A DNA stretch of 46,615 nt from Deltaproteobacteria bacterium (GCA_022601155.1 JAHZJA010000556.1:1-46615); one strand, 5' to 3'; positions 37,109-46,230 are shown, counted from the first letter of the stretch. The notes: generated by a model from the letters alone, not told the origin. Numbers and translations: made by a program.

Positions 37109-38080
37109 TCAGTAGCCGGCCTCGACGTCGACGCGACCGGGGGGCAGCTCGTGGTGTGCGAGCCGGTGCAGGGCTGCCCGCAGCTCGGCCTCGCGGGTGG
37201 CGGCGCTGCTGCGCACCAGGCCCGCGCGGTGGGGGCTCAGCACGACGTTGTCGAGCTGCCAAAAGGGGCGGTGTGCGGGCCAGGTGAGCGCGCGGTCCGT
37301 CGCCTCGTGCGGGAAGTCGTACCAGACGTCGAGCCCCGCGCCGCCGAGGCGGTGACGGAGCAGGGCGTCGTATAGCGCGTCTTCGTCGACGATCTGCGCC
37401 CGCGCGACGTTGACGAGCACGGCCCCTGGAGGTAGCCGGGCGAGGCGGTCGGCGTCGAGCAGCCCCGTGGTCTGCGGGGTCAGGGGCGCGCACACGAACA
37501 GGAGATCCGCGGCGGGCAGCAGATCGTCGAGCGCCCCCGCGGGGTGCAGCTCGATGCCTTCGACCACCTGCGGACGGTCGAGTCGGCGCTGCGTACCCCG
37601 AACCGTGACGCCCAGCGCCTGCAAGGCGGCACCGAGCCGCCGACCGACGTGTCCGCAGCCGACGATCAGGGCCGTGCGTTCGCCGAGCGTGGAGGCACAC
37701 GGCGTACCGAACCGCGGCCGCCAGTCGCCGCCCCGCAGCGCACGGTCCAGCGGGACCACGCGCCGGAGCACGCACAGCGCCAGAGTCAGCGCGAGCTCTG
37801 CGACCGCGGTGGCGTGGTGATGCACGTTGAACACCGGGAGCTCCGGGCGCGCGGCGAGGAGATGGCGGCGGGTGGGAGGCAGCAGTCCGGCGTAGGGCAG
37901 CAGCAAGGCGCGTAGACCCGGAGCGCCGAGCTGAGCCCGGGTCGGCTGTCCGGCGACCAGCACCTGGGTGTGCTGGTCCAGCGGACCGAGAGCCGCCCAC
38001 GGCGAGAGCTTCGCCGCCAGGCTCTCACGCGCCGACGCATCCAGGGTGTCGGCCACGTGGACGCGCAGTGGCGCGCTCAT
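37109..38080 (-). CDS. D-isomer specific 2-hydroxyacid dehydrogenase
   Basis: NAD-binding ALIVGCGHVGRRLGAALQALGVTV, LLFVCAPLTPQTTGLLDADRLARLPPGAVLVNVARAQIVDEDALYDAL, LDVW, SPHRAG. Start 38080 (MSAPLRVHVADTLD). Confidence 0.93.
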   Translation of the reverse strand: MSAPLRVHVADTLDASARESLAAKLSPWAALGPLDQHTQVLVAGQPTRAQLGAPGLRALLLPYAGLLPPTRRHLLAARPELPVFNVHHHATAVAELALTLALCVLRRVVPLDRALRGGDWRPRFGTPCASTLGERTALIVGCGHVGRRLGAALQALGVTVRGTQRRLDRPQVVEGIELHPAGALDDLLPAADLLFVCAPLTPQTTGLLDADRLARLPPGAVLVNVARAQIVDEDALYDALLRHRLGGAGLDVWYDFPHEATDRALTWPAHRPFWQLDNVVLSPHRAGLVRSSAATREAELRAALHRLAHHELPPGRVDVEAGY

Positions 38081-38754
38081 GCGATGCCTCCCGGGCACAC
38101 GGGGTTGTGCAGCTGGGTGGGGCAATCGTGACCGTAGTAGGCGTAGCGCAGACGGGCGATGCGCTCGAGCGCGGGACCTCCGGCGATGTAGCGGTGATTC
38201 CACTTGCGGGCGTGCTCCACGTGGGCCTGGCGGGCCGACTCGTGACGCCACGCGTGCGCGACGACCCACGCATCGCGATCGTGCGGACCGTCGGCGGCGA
38301 ACAACAGCCCGTTGCCGGACTCCCCGGCCAGCACGCCGCGCGTCTGCTCGATCGCCTCGCGGTACTGCGCCAGGGAGATCTTCGGCCACATGAACAGAGC
38401 CACGGTGGCCTCGCCGTCGAGCTCGATCCAGCGTCCGCGCGGGTGGGCGTGGACCAGCCCCGGGTAGGTCGCGGTGACCCCACAGCGGAACGCGAAGCTG
38501 GGCCCCTGCAGGTCGTAGCTGCGGGCGAGGTGTTGCCGCACTGCGGCACGACCCATGGCCCGATCGCGGTAGCGACGAAAGTGCACCACGTCCGACCACA
38601 GCTCGAACACCACGAGCTCGCCCTCGCGATGCCCCAGGCTGCGAAACCACAGCCCTGCGGGCTCGGTGTCACCGAAGCGCTCGATGGTGGCGGGGGCATC
38701 GTCGGGATCGATGCCCGGCCAGGAGGTGTAGATGAGCTGGGGCATGGGTCGCAA
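38077..38754 (-). CDS. Uncharacterised protein, paralogue of 38761..39432
   Basis: Shares GLWFRSLG, ELWSDVVHFR, GRWIELDG, AADGPHDRDAW with its neighbour. Confidence 0.8.
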   Translation of the reverse strand: MRPMPQLIYTSWPGIDPDDAPATIERFGDTEPAGLWFRSLGHREGELVVFELWSDVVHFRRYRDRAMGRAAVRQHLARSYDLQGPSFAFRCGVTATYPGLVHAHPRGRWIELDGEATVALFMWPKISLAQYREAIEQTRGVLAGESGNGLLFAADGPHDRDAWVVAHAWRHESARQAHVEHARKWNHRYIAGGPALERIARLRYAYYGHDCPTQLHNPVCPGGIA

Positions 38755-38760
38755 CGAGGG

Positions 38761-39432
38761 CTAGAGGAATCGACCGGCCCCGAACGGGTTTTCGCTCCCC
38801 GCGGGGCAACCGGGCACGAAGTAGGCGTGGTCGAGCCGCGACTCGAGCAGCAGGCTGGCCTTGTCGGGCTTGCGCAGGTCACCGAGCTGCCGGGCCACGG
38901 CCTCGCGCTCGTCCTCGCGGTCGGCCCAGCACCGCATCAGCAGCCACGCGCCCTCGTCGTAGGGCCCATCGGCGGCACACAGCACGCCCCGGCCTCCGGG
39001 TGCGTCGCCATGCAGGCCGTGCTTGTCGAGCCCCGACTCGTACTTGCTCACGCTGATCCCGGGATAGGCGGCGACGAGCACCCCGCCGCGGCCGTCGAGG
39101 GAAAGCCAGCGTCCCCGCCCGTCCTCGTCAGCCTCCCGCAGGTAGTGGCTGGTGGTCTCGTGGCGGACGCTGTGCCCCGGGCGTGCGACGCCGTGTTGGG
39201 CCTTGGCCTGCTTCACCGAGGCCCGGCTGCGCTCGGCCTCGTGTTGCTCGCGCCAGTGCAGATGATCGGACCACAGCTCGATCACCAGGGTGCCGCCGCC
39301 CGCCTCGGGACGCACGGCCCCGAGCGCGCGAAACCACAGTCCGGGGGCCTCGCTCATACCCAGTCGCTCGTACTGGGTGCGGAACCGACCGGGGGCCAGC
39401 GTGGGCCAGTGCTTGATGTTGACGAAGCTCAT
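38761..39432 (-). CDS. Uncharacterised protein, paralogue of 38077..38754
   Basis: GLWFRALG, ELWSDHLHWR, GRWLSLDG, AADGPYDEGAW. Confidence 0.8.
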   Translation of the reverse strand: MSFVNIKHWPTLAPGRFRTQYERLGMSEAPGLWFRALGAVRPEAGGGTLVIELWSDHLHWREQHEAERSRASVKQAKAQHGVARPGHSVRHETTSHYLREADEDGRGRWLSLDGRGGVLVAAYPGISVSKYESGLDKHGLHGDAPGGRGVLCAADGPYDEGAWLLMRCWADREDEREAVARQLGDLRKPDKASLLLESRLDHAYFVPGCPAGSENPFGAGRFL

Positions 39433-39438
39433 CGCGGG

Positions 39439-39831
39439 TCAGGGCTCCAGGGTGAGGGTGAGGCTGATGGCGACCAGGACGATCCCCAGGTGGGCGAGCA
39501 TCGGCCCTCGCACGGGGTCCGGCCCTCGCAGGTCGCGAATGCGGGGGACGACGTCGGCGCCGAGCTCGACGAGATCCACGACCGCGAGCACGGCCAGGGC
39601 GAACAGCAGGGTGGCGCGCTCGGGGGTCGGCAGCTGGGCGACGCACATGCCCGCCACGAGCACGCCCGCGCCGACGTGCGTGAGCCCGAGGGTGGTGGCA
39701 TGGAACCGGGCGTGGGCGGGCCACGTCGGATTGCCGGCCGCGTCCGCACCCAGCGGGGAGCGCAGGCCACCCACGACCAGGGCGACCGTGGCCAGCAGGG
39801 TGGTGACGACGACGATGGTGAGGATGGGCAT
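39439..39831 (-). CDS. Small multi-TM protein (paralogue of 36713..37090)
   Basis: MPILTIVVVTTLLATVALVVGGL...TWPAHARFHATTLGLTHVGAG...; hydrophobicity layout and WPxxAR(F/H) motif like the 36713 protein. Confidence 0.75.
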   Translation of the reverse strand: MPILTIVVVTTLLATVALVVGGLRSPLGADAAGNPTWPAHARFHATTLGLTHVGAGVLVAGMCVAQLPTPERATLLFALAVLAVVDLVELGADVVPRIRDLRGPDPVRGPMLAHLGIVLVAISLTLTLEP

Positions 39832-39851
39832 GGTGGGTCCCGGGAAGACGA

Positions 39852-41261
39852 TCAGCCCATCGCGCGAAACGGCTGCGCGCGCCGGCCGAAGATGTGATCG
39901 AGGATGACCTGCTTGACCGCGGTGGCCTCGAGCTCGTCCACGTCGGGAACGAGCTCGGGGGTGTTGCTGACGAACAGTGGCCCCGCCTCGGGGCGGTCGG
40001 TTACCCGGCCGTGGGAGCCGCGAACCATGGACGCGTCCATCGGGATCAGGTCCATCAGCACGCGCTGGCGCAGGACCTTGGACCGGAACAGCTTCCCCAG
40101 GACCCGGAGCATCGGCGCCCGGATCTTCGGGTCGATGAACAGCTCGGCGGGGTCGTAGCCGGGCTTGCGATGGATGTCGACGGTGCGCGCGAAGTCGGGG
40201 GCACGCGCGTCGTCGAGCCACCAGTAGTAGCTGAACCACCGGTCGGCGCGGCTTAGCGCCACCAGCTCGCCCGCGCGGGGATGGTCCAGGCCCATCGCAC
40301 GCTTGCCCTCGGCATCGAGCACCTGCTCCACGCCGTCGAGCCCCTGGAGCAGCGCGCGGACCTCGGGAACCCGCTGCGGGTCTTGGACGTAGACGTGGGC
40401 GATCTGGTGGTCGGCGAGGGCGAAGGCCGACGACGCGCCGGGATCGAAGTGCTCCTCGCCCAGTTCCTCGCGGATCGCGATGTGACCCGCCCGTCGCAAG
40501 GCCCGGTTGATGTGAACGGGGCCGTCCACCTTGGTGATCCCGTACTCCGACAGCACGATGACGCGCAGACCCGCGCGCTCGGCCTCGTCGAACACCCGTC
40601 CGCATACCGCATCGATCTCCTGCAGTGCGGTCGCGGCCTGGGGGCTGTCGGGTCCGTGGCGCTGCAGGTCGTAGTCGAGGTGGGGGAGGTAGACCAGGTT
40701 CAGCGTGGGGCGATGGCGTCGCTCGATCAGCAGTGCCGCCTCGGCGATCCATCGCGACGACTTGATGTCGGCCTTGGGACCCCAGAAGTTGAACAGCGGG
40801 AACGGCCCCAGCTCGTTCGTGAGCTCGGTGCGCAGCGGCCCCGGGCTGGTGTGGACGTCGGGGAGCTTGCGACCGTCGGCGCGGTAGATCGGACGAGGCG
40901 TCACCGCCCAGTCGACGTTCGCGTACATGTTGTACCACCAGAACACCTTGGCGCAGGTGAACCGCTCGTCGCGGGCGCGCGCGGTGTCCCACAGCTTCTC
41001 GCCCTGCACCAGCGCGTTGGACTGTCGCCACAGCCAAACCTGCGCCAGGTCGCGGAAGTACCAGCCGTTGCCGACGCAGCCGTGCTCGCGAGGCAGGGCG
41101 CCGGTCACGAAGGTCGCCTGCGCCGAGCAGGTCACGGCCGGGGTCACGGTGCGCAGCGGCAGCCCTCGGCCCTGCTGCACGAACTGCAGCAGGCGCGGGG
41201 TGTGCTCGCCGAGCAACTCCGTCGTCAGGCCGACGACGTTCAGGACGATCGTGCGTTGCAT
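39852..41261 (-). CDS. eboF: EboF-like type I phosphodiesterase/nucleotide pyrophosphatase family protein
   Basis: Alkaline-phosphatase superfamily: VLNVVGLT, TPAVTCSAQATFVTGALPREHGCVGNGWYFRD, YLPHLDYDLQRHGPDS, VLSEYGIT; position in ebo cluster. Confidence 0.85.
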   Translation of the reverse strand: MQRTIVLNVVGLTTELLGEHTPRLLQFVQQGRGLPLRTVTPAVTCSAQATFVTGALPREHGCVGNGWYFRDLAQVWLWRQSNALVQGEKLWDTARARDERFTCAKVFWWYNMYANVDWAVTPRPIYRADGRKLPDVHTSPGPLRTELTNELGPFPLFNFWGPKADIKSSRWIAEAALLIERRHRPTLNLVYLPHLDYDLQRHGPDSPQAATALQEIDAVCGRVFDEAERAGLRVIVLSEYGITKVDGPVHINRALRRAGHIAIREELGEEHFDPGASSAFALADHQIAHVYVQDPQRVPEVRALLQGLDGVEQVLDAEGKRAMGLDHPRAGELVALSRADRWFSYYWWLDDARAPDFARTVDIHRKPGYDPAELFIDPKIRAPMLRVLGKLFRSKVLRQRVLMDLIPMDASMVRGSHGRVTDRPEAGPLFVSNTPELVPDVDELEATAVKQVILDHIFGRRAQPFRAMG

Positions 41262-41264
41262 CGC

Positions 41265-42167
41265 TCAGGCCTCGGGCGCGCGGTCGAGGTCGACCCGCGG
41301 GGTCTGGCCGCGGAGGACCGAGTTGCCCTCCCACAGGTCGCGCTGGTCGATGCGGGGCAGCGCCTGCACCTCCTGCAGATCGAGGCGGCCGCTCTGCGCG
41401 AAGAACCGCACCGGGTTGTTCCAGAACACCTCGGTGAGGGCGGCCTCGTCCAGGCCGTCACGCTGCATCTGGGCCACGGTCTTGGGCACACCGAGGGGAT
41501 CGCTGACCCCCCAGTCTGCCGCGCTGTTGACGAGGATGCGGTCGGTCCCGTGCTTGCGGACGATCTCGGACATCCGCGCGGGGCTCATCTTGGTCTCGGG
41601 ATAGATGGTGTGACCCGCCCAGGCTCCGGCGTCGAGCACCATGCCCACCGTCTGCTCGGTGTTGTGGTCGATGAGGGCCAGCTCCATGGGAAAGTCGAGC
41701 TCGCGGAGCAGAGCCAGGGTCTGCTCGGTGCCCGTGACCTTGTCGCGATGGGGGGTGTGGATCAGCGCGGGCAGCCCCAGCTCCTTGGCCAGCCGCAGCT
41801 GGGCTCCGAAGTAGTGGATCTCGTTCTCCGTCATGTCGTCGAAGCCGATCTCGCCCACGCCGAGCACCCCGTCCTTCTCGAGGTAGACAGGCAGCAGGTC
41901 CATGACCTCGTCCGCGAGCCGTCGGTCGTTGGACTCCTTGGGGTTGAGGCCCAGGGTGCAAAAGTGGTGGATCCCGAATTGGCTGGCTCGGAACCGCTCC
42001 CAGCCGAGCAGCGACAGGTAGTAGTCCTCGAACGACCCGGCGTGGGTACGGGGTTGGCCGAGCCAGAACGCAGGCTCGATGATCGCGGCGACGCCCGCCT
42101 CGGCCATGGCCTGATAGTCGTCCGTGGTGCGGGAGGTCATGTGGATGTGGGGATCGAAGAGCTTCAT
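41265..42167 (-). CDS. eboB: EboB-like TatD-family metal-dependent hydrolase
   Basis: MKLFDPHIHMTSRTTDDYQAMAEAG, GVGEIGFDDMTENE, ALIHTPHRDK, LIDHNTEQT, NSAADWG: TatD/amidohydrolase metal motifs. Confidence 0.88.
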   Translation of the reverse strand: MKLFDPHIHMTSRTTDDYQAMAEAGVAAIIEPAFWLGQPRTHAGSFEDYYLSLLGWERFRASQFGIHHFCTLGLNPKESNDRRLADEVMDLLPVYLEKDGVLGVGEIGFDDMTENEIHYFGAQLRLAKELGLPALIHTPHRDKVTGTEQTLALLRELDFPMELALIDHNTEQTVGMVLDAGAWAGHTIYPETKMSPARMSEIVRKHGTDRILVNSAADWGVSDPLGVPKTVAQMQRDGLDEAALTEVFWNNPVRFFAQSGRLDLQEVQALPRIDQRDLWEGNSVLRGQTPRVDLDRAPEA

Positions 42168-42907
42168 CGGGCTGCCGTCTGCGGAGGGTTTTCGGATTGG
42201 TTGGCCAGGGCAACGATGTGCTGCACCCCGGCCGGGATGCTGCGGCCCGCCGCCTCACGCTCGCTGGCGTAGCCGAGCACCATGCGGGCGAGCTCATCGC
42301 TGGCGCGGCCGGGGAGGCCCTCGACGTGGTCGACGGGCAGACCCATGAACATGGCCTTGAGCACCAGCTGGTTGAAGTTGAGGTCGGGGAACCATTGCGC
42401 GGGGTAAGGGTTGTGCAGAGCGATCGCGGCGAACACGGGCAGCGCGTTGGTGCGGCCGGCCTCCACCGCGCCGTCGAGCAGCGTGCGACCGTGGGGCAAC
42501 AGGGGCAGCATTCGCAGCAGGCTCTCTTGCTCGCTGAGCTCGCCGCGGCGCAGTAGGTCGCCGAACAGCTCGGCCCCGTCCGCGGGCGGCAGGGTCTCCA
42601 GCGCCGTGAGCACCAGCGCGGCCCGGCCCACGTCGAGCAGTCGCCAGCCGGGCGTCGACAGGCGGGCCTCGACCGACGGCGGCATCGCATCGCGCTCGGC
42701 GGCCGTGGGGTGGAGCGGATCGAGGCCGAGGAGCCGACGGGAGCGAGCGAGCGCCAGTCGCAGAGGTCGGGTGCTTCCGCCGACGGTGGTCCGAATGGAG
42801 GCCAGCGCGTCGCGAAGCCACGCGGAAGCGGCCGCGTCGCGGCGGGTGGTGGCCAGGCGGATCGCGAGCGGAGCCAGGTGGACGGGCTGGGTATCGGGGA
42901 CGTGCAT
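42164..42907 (-). CDS. eboA: EboA-like protein
   Basis: 247 aa helical protein with LHNPYPAQWFPDLNFNQLVLKAMFMGLPVDHVEGL, which I recognise as EboA-family; overlaps eboB start. Confidence 0.82.
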   Translation of the reverse strand: MHVPDTQPVHLAPLAIRLATTRRDAAASAWLRDALASIRTTVGGSTRPLRLALARSRRLLGLDPLHPTAAERDAMPPSVEARLSTPGWRLLDVGRAALVLTALETLPPADGAELFGDLLRRGELSEQESLLRMLPLLPHGRTLLDGAVEAGRTNALPVFAAIALHNPYPAQWFPDLNFNQLVLKAMFMGLPVDHVEGLPGRASDELARMVLGYASEREAAGRSIPAGVQHIVALANQSENPPQTAAR

Positions 42908-42929
42908 CGGGGAGTCCTTCGGATCCGGG

Positions 42930-43778
42930 TCAGGTTCCAGCGACGAGGCGCTGCAGCGCGAGGGTGGTCAGGAAGGCCGCGAAGGCGACGACGACGGGGC
43001 CGAAGCCGACCGCGGTGGCGATGAGCAGGGCATCGACCAGCGCGATGCCGGCGATGAGGGAGATGACCCCCCGCCGGATCGACGCGGGCCGACGGCTCCG
43101 CACCAGACGCAGGGCACAGGTCACCCAGCCCGCGAAGCCGAGCAGCAGCCCGGCGCCGCTTGGGCCGGCGCCCAGCAGCGGGAGCGCGACGACGGCGGGT
43201 GCCCAGATGCCGAGCAGCGGGCCCACGCGGACGAGGCGACTGGAGCTCTCGTGCGCGGCCGCGTAGGTCAGGCCCAGCACGTACGCCACGAGGATCGCGG
43301 CGCCCAGCAGCACCGGGCCGCCCAGTCCCGGGGCGACCGCGAGCGCACCGCACAGGTACAGCCCGGCGCGGCACATCCCCATGAGCACGGGGGCGGCGGC
43401 GTTGCCCTTGTGGTGGCGGTCGTAGGCGATGATGCACGCGACCAGGCCCACGGCGGCCAGGCCCGGTCGCCATCCCATCGACCACGCGATGGCGAGGGCG
43501 GCCAGCACCATCACGACCGCCCAGCGGATCACCTCGCCCCGCTCGACCTCCCCCGAAGGGATCGGACGCTCGGGCCGCTCGCGGGCGTCGATCGAGGCGT
43601 CGAACACGTCGTTGAGAAACATCCCGGCCACGTACAGCAGCGAGCCCATCAGACCCAGCGGCACGATGACCCCCACCGTCGGGGTCCCGCCGGCCAGGAT
43701 GGCGCCGGCCAGGACGTTGCTCCACACCGTGGGCAGGTTGGAGATCCGGCCGAGCTTCATGGCGGTGGACATGTTCAT
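42930..43778 (-). CDS. eboC: EboC-like UbiA-family prenyltransferase
   Basis: KLGRISNLPTVWSNVLAGAIL, NDVFDASIDARERPERPIPSGEV (UbiA NDxxDxxxD), YDRHHKGN; multi-TM. Start MNMSTAMKL at 43778. Confidence 0.9.
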   Translation of the reverse strand: MNMSTAMKLGRISNLPTVWSNVLAGAILAGGTPTVGVIVPLGLMGSLLYVAGMFLNDVFDASIDARERPERPIPSGEVERGEVIRWAVVMVLAALAIAWSMGWRPGLAAVGLVACIIAYDRHHKGNAAAPVLMGMCRAGLYLCGALAVAPGLGGPVLLGAAILVAYVLGLTYAAAHESSSRLVRVGPLLGIWAPAVVALPLLGAGPSGAGLLLGFAGWVTCALRLVRSRRPASIRRGVISLIAGIALVDALLIATAVGFGPVVVAFAAFLTTLALQRLVAGT

Positions 43779-45010
43779 GCGACGCACTCCCGGGAGGCTC
43801 CGTGGGTGTGCCGCAGCAGGGCCGCGGCGGTGGTCAGCTCGCGCGCGATGGCGTCGGCCAAAGGCAGGGTGCGATGGCTCGGCGGCAGGACGCCCCAGGT
43901 GTAGGTCTCGACCTCGAAGTGTGGCGACAGGCCGCGCGCGTGCACCTGGGCCAGCAGCGGTGCCAGCGAGTCGGCGGTGGTCGACAGGGGGCCGGGCTCG
44001 TCGTGGAAGATCGGGACGTGGAAGTGGACCCGCCACGCGACCGGGCGGTGGTGCCCCTGCGCCCGCGAGCGGATCGCGTCGTCGAGGTCGAGGAAGCGGT
44101 GGAGGCGGCCGTGGTCGTCGCGGGCGACCACCTGGTGTAGGTACTGCCCGTCGTCGAACGGCTGCAGCCGGGCGACGGCCTCGTCGGTGACGGGGTCGAG
44201 CACCAACGCCGCCGTGATCTGGACCTTGGCCAGGCGTAGCCCCGCGGCTGCGATGCGATCGACGCAGGTCCGCGGGTCCTCGAACTCCACCGCGGCGTGG
44301 CAGGTGTCGAGGCACAGGCCCAGGTGTCGGCGGATGGCCGCCTCCGCGGTGACTCGGGTCGCACCGATGAGCGCCGCCATCCGCTCGAGCGCCTCCGGAC
44401 CGAGCAGCGTGCTCTCGAAGAACGCGACCGCCTCCTCGGTGGTCTCCAGCATGCAGTGGGGCTCGGGCTCGAGCGCCAGGGTGATCGCGCGGCCCGTGTC
44501 CTGCTCGCGTCGCCACAGATCGGCGGCGCAGCGCAGCAGCTGCTCACGCATCCGTAGCCGAGCCGCCGGGCGATCGATGTCGGGGCGGAACCCGCCCGGC
44601 ACCGTGCTCACCGAGCCGGCCATGGCGTCCGGGAGCAGGGCCCCGAGGATCTCGAACAGGTCTGCGCTGTAGGCCGCGCGGGCGGGCTCGCACCAGTCGG
44701 GGCGGTACACCGCCTGCTTGATGGCGTGCCCATGGAACGGTCCGTACGGAAAACCGTTGAGGGTGAAGACGTACAGGCCCCGCGCGTCCAGGGCGGAGCG
44801 CAGAGCGGGCAGCGCAGTGGGGCGCCCCAGCAGCTCGCGCGCGGCACGGGCCGACAGCCGCAGACCCACGCCCATGGGGGCGTCGGGGCTCACGCGAGCC
44901 TTGACCTGCGGGACCTGACGCTCGAGGGTCTGCAGCACCTCCGGCCAGGACTCGCCGGGGTGGATGTTGCTGCAGTAGGTCAGGTGGATGGGGTGTGGAT
45001 CGACGCGCAC
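43775..45010 (-). CDS. eboE: EboE-like sugar phosphate isomerase/epimerase (TIM barrel)
   Basis: HLTYCSNIHPGESWPEVLQTL, ARVSPDAPMGVGLRLSARAARELL, YVFTLNGFPYGPFHG, LALEPEPHCMLET, GLCLDTCHAAVEFEDP. Probable GTG start at 45010. Confidence 0.88.
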   Translation of the reverse strand: MRVDPHPIHLTYCSNIHPGESWPEVLQTLERQVPQVKARVSPDAPMGVGLRLSARAARELLGRPTALPALRSALDARGLYVFTLNGFPYGPFHGHAIKQAVYRPDWCEPARAAYSADLFEILGALLPDAMAGSVSTVPGGFRPDIDRPAARLRMREQLLRCAADLWRREQDTGRAITLALEPEPHCMLETTEEAVAFFESTLLGPEALERMAALIGATRVTAEAAIRRHLGLCLDTCHAAVEFEDPRTCVDRIAAAGLRLAKVQITAALVLDPVTDEAVARLQPFDDGQYLHQVVARDDHGRLHRFLDLDDAIRSRAQGHHRPVAWRVHFHVPIFHDEPGPLSTTADSLAPLLAQVHARGLSPHFEVETYTWGVLPPSHRTLPLADAIARELTTAAALLRHTHGASRECVA

Positions 45011-45015
45011 GGGCC

Positions 45016-46230
45016 CTACCTCCGTCGGCGCTCTCCGAGCGCGGTGATCACTGCGCTCACCGTGTCGCGATCGAGCTCGTGCACCTCGATACCCTTGCCG
45101 AGCGTCTCGAGCATGGTGACGGTGAGCGGGCCGCCCAGGTGCTCGCGAAACTCCTCGATCCCCGCCAGCACCGAGCGATCGCCCCGAGCGTCCTCGAGGT
45201 CGAGGGCCTCGTGCCACAGCGGCAGCCCGAGCTCGGCGAGCAGCGCTTCCACCCGGGTCGCGTCGACGGTAGGCAGGCCGGTGCGCAGGGCCGAGTACCC
45301 GCAGTCGATGGCGATCCCGATCCCGACCGCCTCGCCGTGCCGCAAGCTGTGCCCGCTGAGCACCTCGAGTCGGTGGGCAGCCCAGTGCCCGAAGTCGAGG
45401 GGACGGGCGCTCCCCGACTCGAACGGATCGCCGCCGTTGCGAATGTGGGCGAGGTGCAGCGCGGCGCCGCGCCGGATCATCGATTGCATGGCCTCGCGCT
45501 CGCCCTCGCGTAGGGCGGCTGCGTTGGCCTCCAGCTCCCCGAAGAACGCGTGATCACGGATGAGCGCCACCTTGACCGCCTCGGCGATCCCGGCGATCCG
45601 CTCGCGTCGGGACAGCGTGGAGATGAATTCGAGGTCGTTGATCACCGCGAACGGGGGCGAAAAGCAGCCCAGGGCGTTCTTGGTGCCGAACCGGTTGACC
45701 CCGTTCTTGACCCCGATGCCCGCGTCGTTCTGCGCGAGCACGGTGGTGGGGACCCGCACGATGCGGAGCCCGCGGTGGGTCACCGCCGCCGCGTACCCGA
45801 CCGCGTCGAGCACCGCACCGCCCCCGATGACGACGATGGTGGAGTGCCGGTCGAGTCGGGCCTCGAAGAACTCGCGCTGCAGCGCCGTGATCAGCCCCGG
45901 CTCGTTCTTGGCCGCCTCGCCGCCGGGGACGATCCGCAGGGGGCCGCCCCAGTCGAGGTGATGATGGTGGGCGGCACAGTAGCGGGCGACGCGATCCTCG
46001 AGGTCCGGCCAGGCCCGAGCGACGCCCGCGTCTACCACCACCCACAGTCGGTGCCGACGCTGGGGCTCCTGGCGGGCAATGGCCGAGACGAGGGTCTGGT
46101 CGTGGACCGCGAACATGTCGCGGGTGAAGGCGACCGGGTAGTCGAAGGCAACGCTGAAGCGCTGCTCGATCGCGGAGGGGGACTCGATCCTCGCGGGATC
46201 ACGGCTGACCAGCGCGGTGGCGTGCTGCAT
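45016..46230 (-). CDS. eboD: EboD-like 3-dehydroquinate synthase family sugar phosphate cyclase
   Basis: VVIGGGAVLDAVGYAAAVTHRGLRIVRVPTTVLAQNDAGIGVKNGVNRFGTKNALGCFSPPFAVINDLEFI; IAEAVKVALI; LDFGHWAAHRLEVLSGHSLRHGEAVGIGI. Start could instead be 46350. Confidence 0.9.
   Translation of the reverse strand: MQHATALVSRDPARIESPSAIEQRFSVAFDYPVAFTRDMFAVHDQTLVSAIARQEPQRRHRLWVVVDAGVARAWPDLEDRVARYCAAHHHHLDWGGPLRIVPGGEAAKNEPGLITALQREFFEARLDRHSTIVVIGGGAVLDAVGYAAAVTHRGLRIVRVPTTVLAQNDAGIGVKNGVNRFGTKNALGCFSPPFAVINDLEFISTLSRRERIAGIAEAVKVALIRDHAFFGELEANAAALREGEREAMQSMIRRGAALHLAHIRNGGDPFESGSARPLDFGHWAAHRLEVLSGHSLRHGEAVGIGIAIDCGYSALRTGLPTVDATRVEALLAELGLPLWHEALDLEDARGDRSVLAGIEEFREHLGGPLTVTMLETLGKGIEVHELDRDTVSAVITALGERRRR

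Noticed and set aside
39439-41334. 631-aa minus ORF over eboF
   Set aside because: N-terminal part is shadow frame of eboF; the real gene is the small membrane protein 39439..39831.
40281-42272. 663-aa plus ORF (and similar long plus ORFs at 35550, 38068, 42411)
   Set aside because: Antisense shadow ORFs produced by high-GC codon bias opposite strong coding genes.
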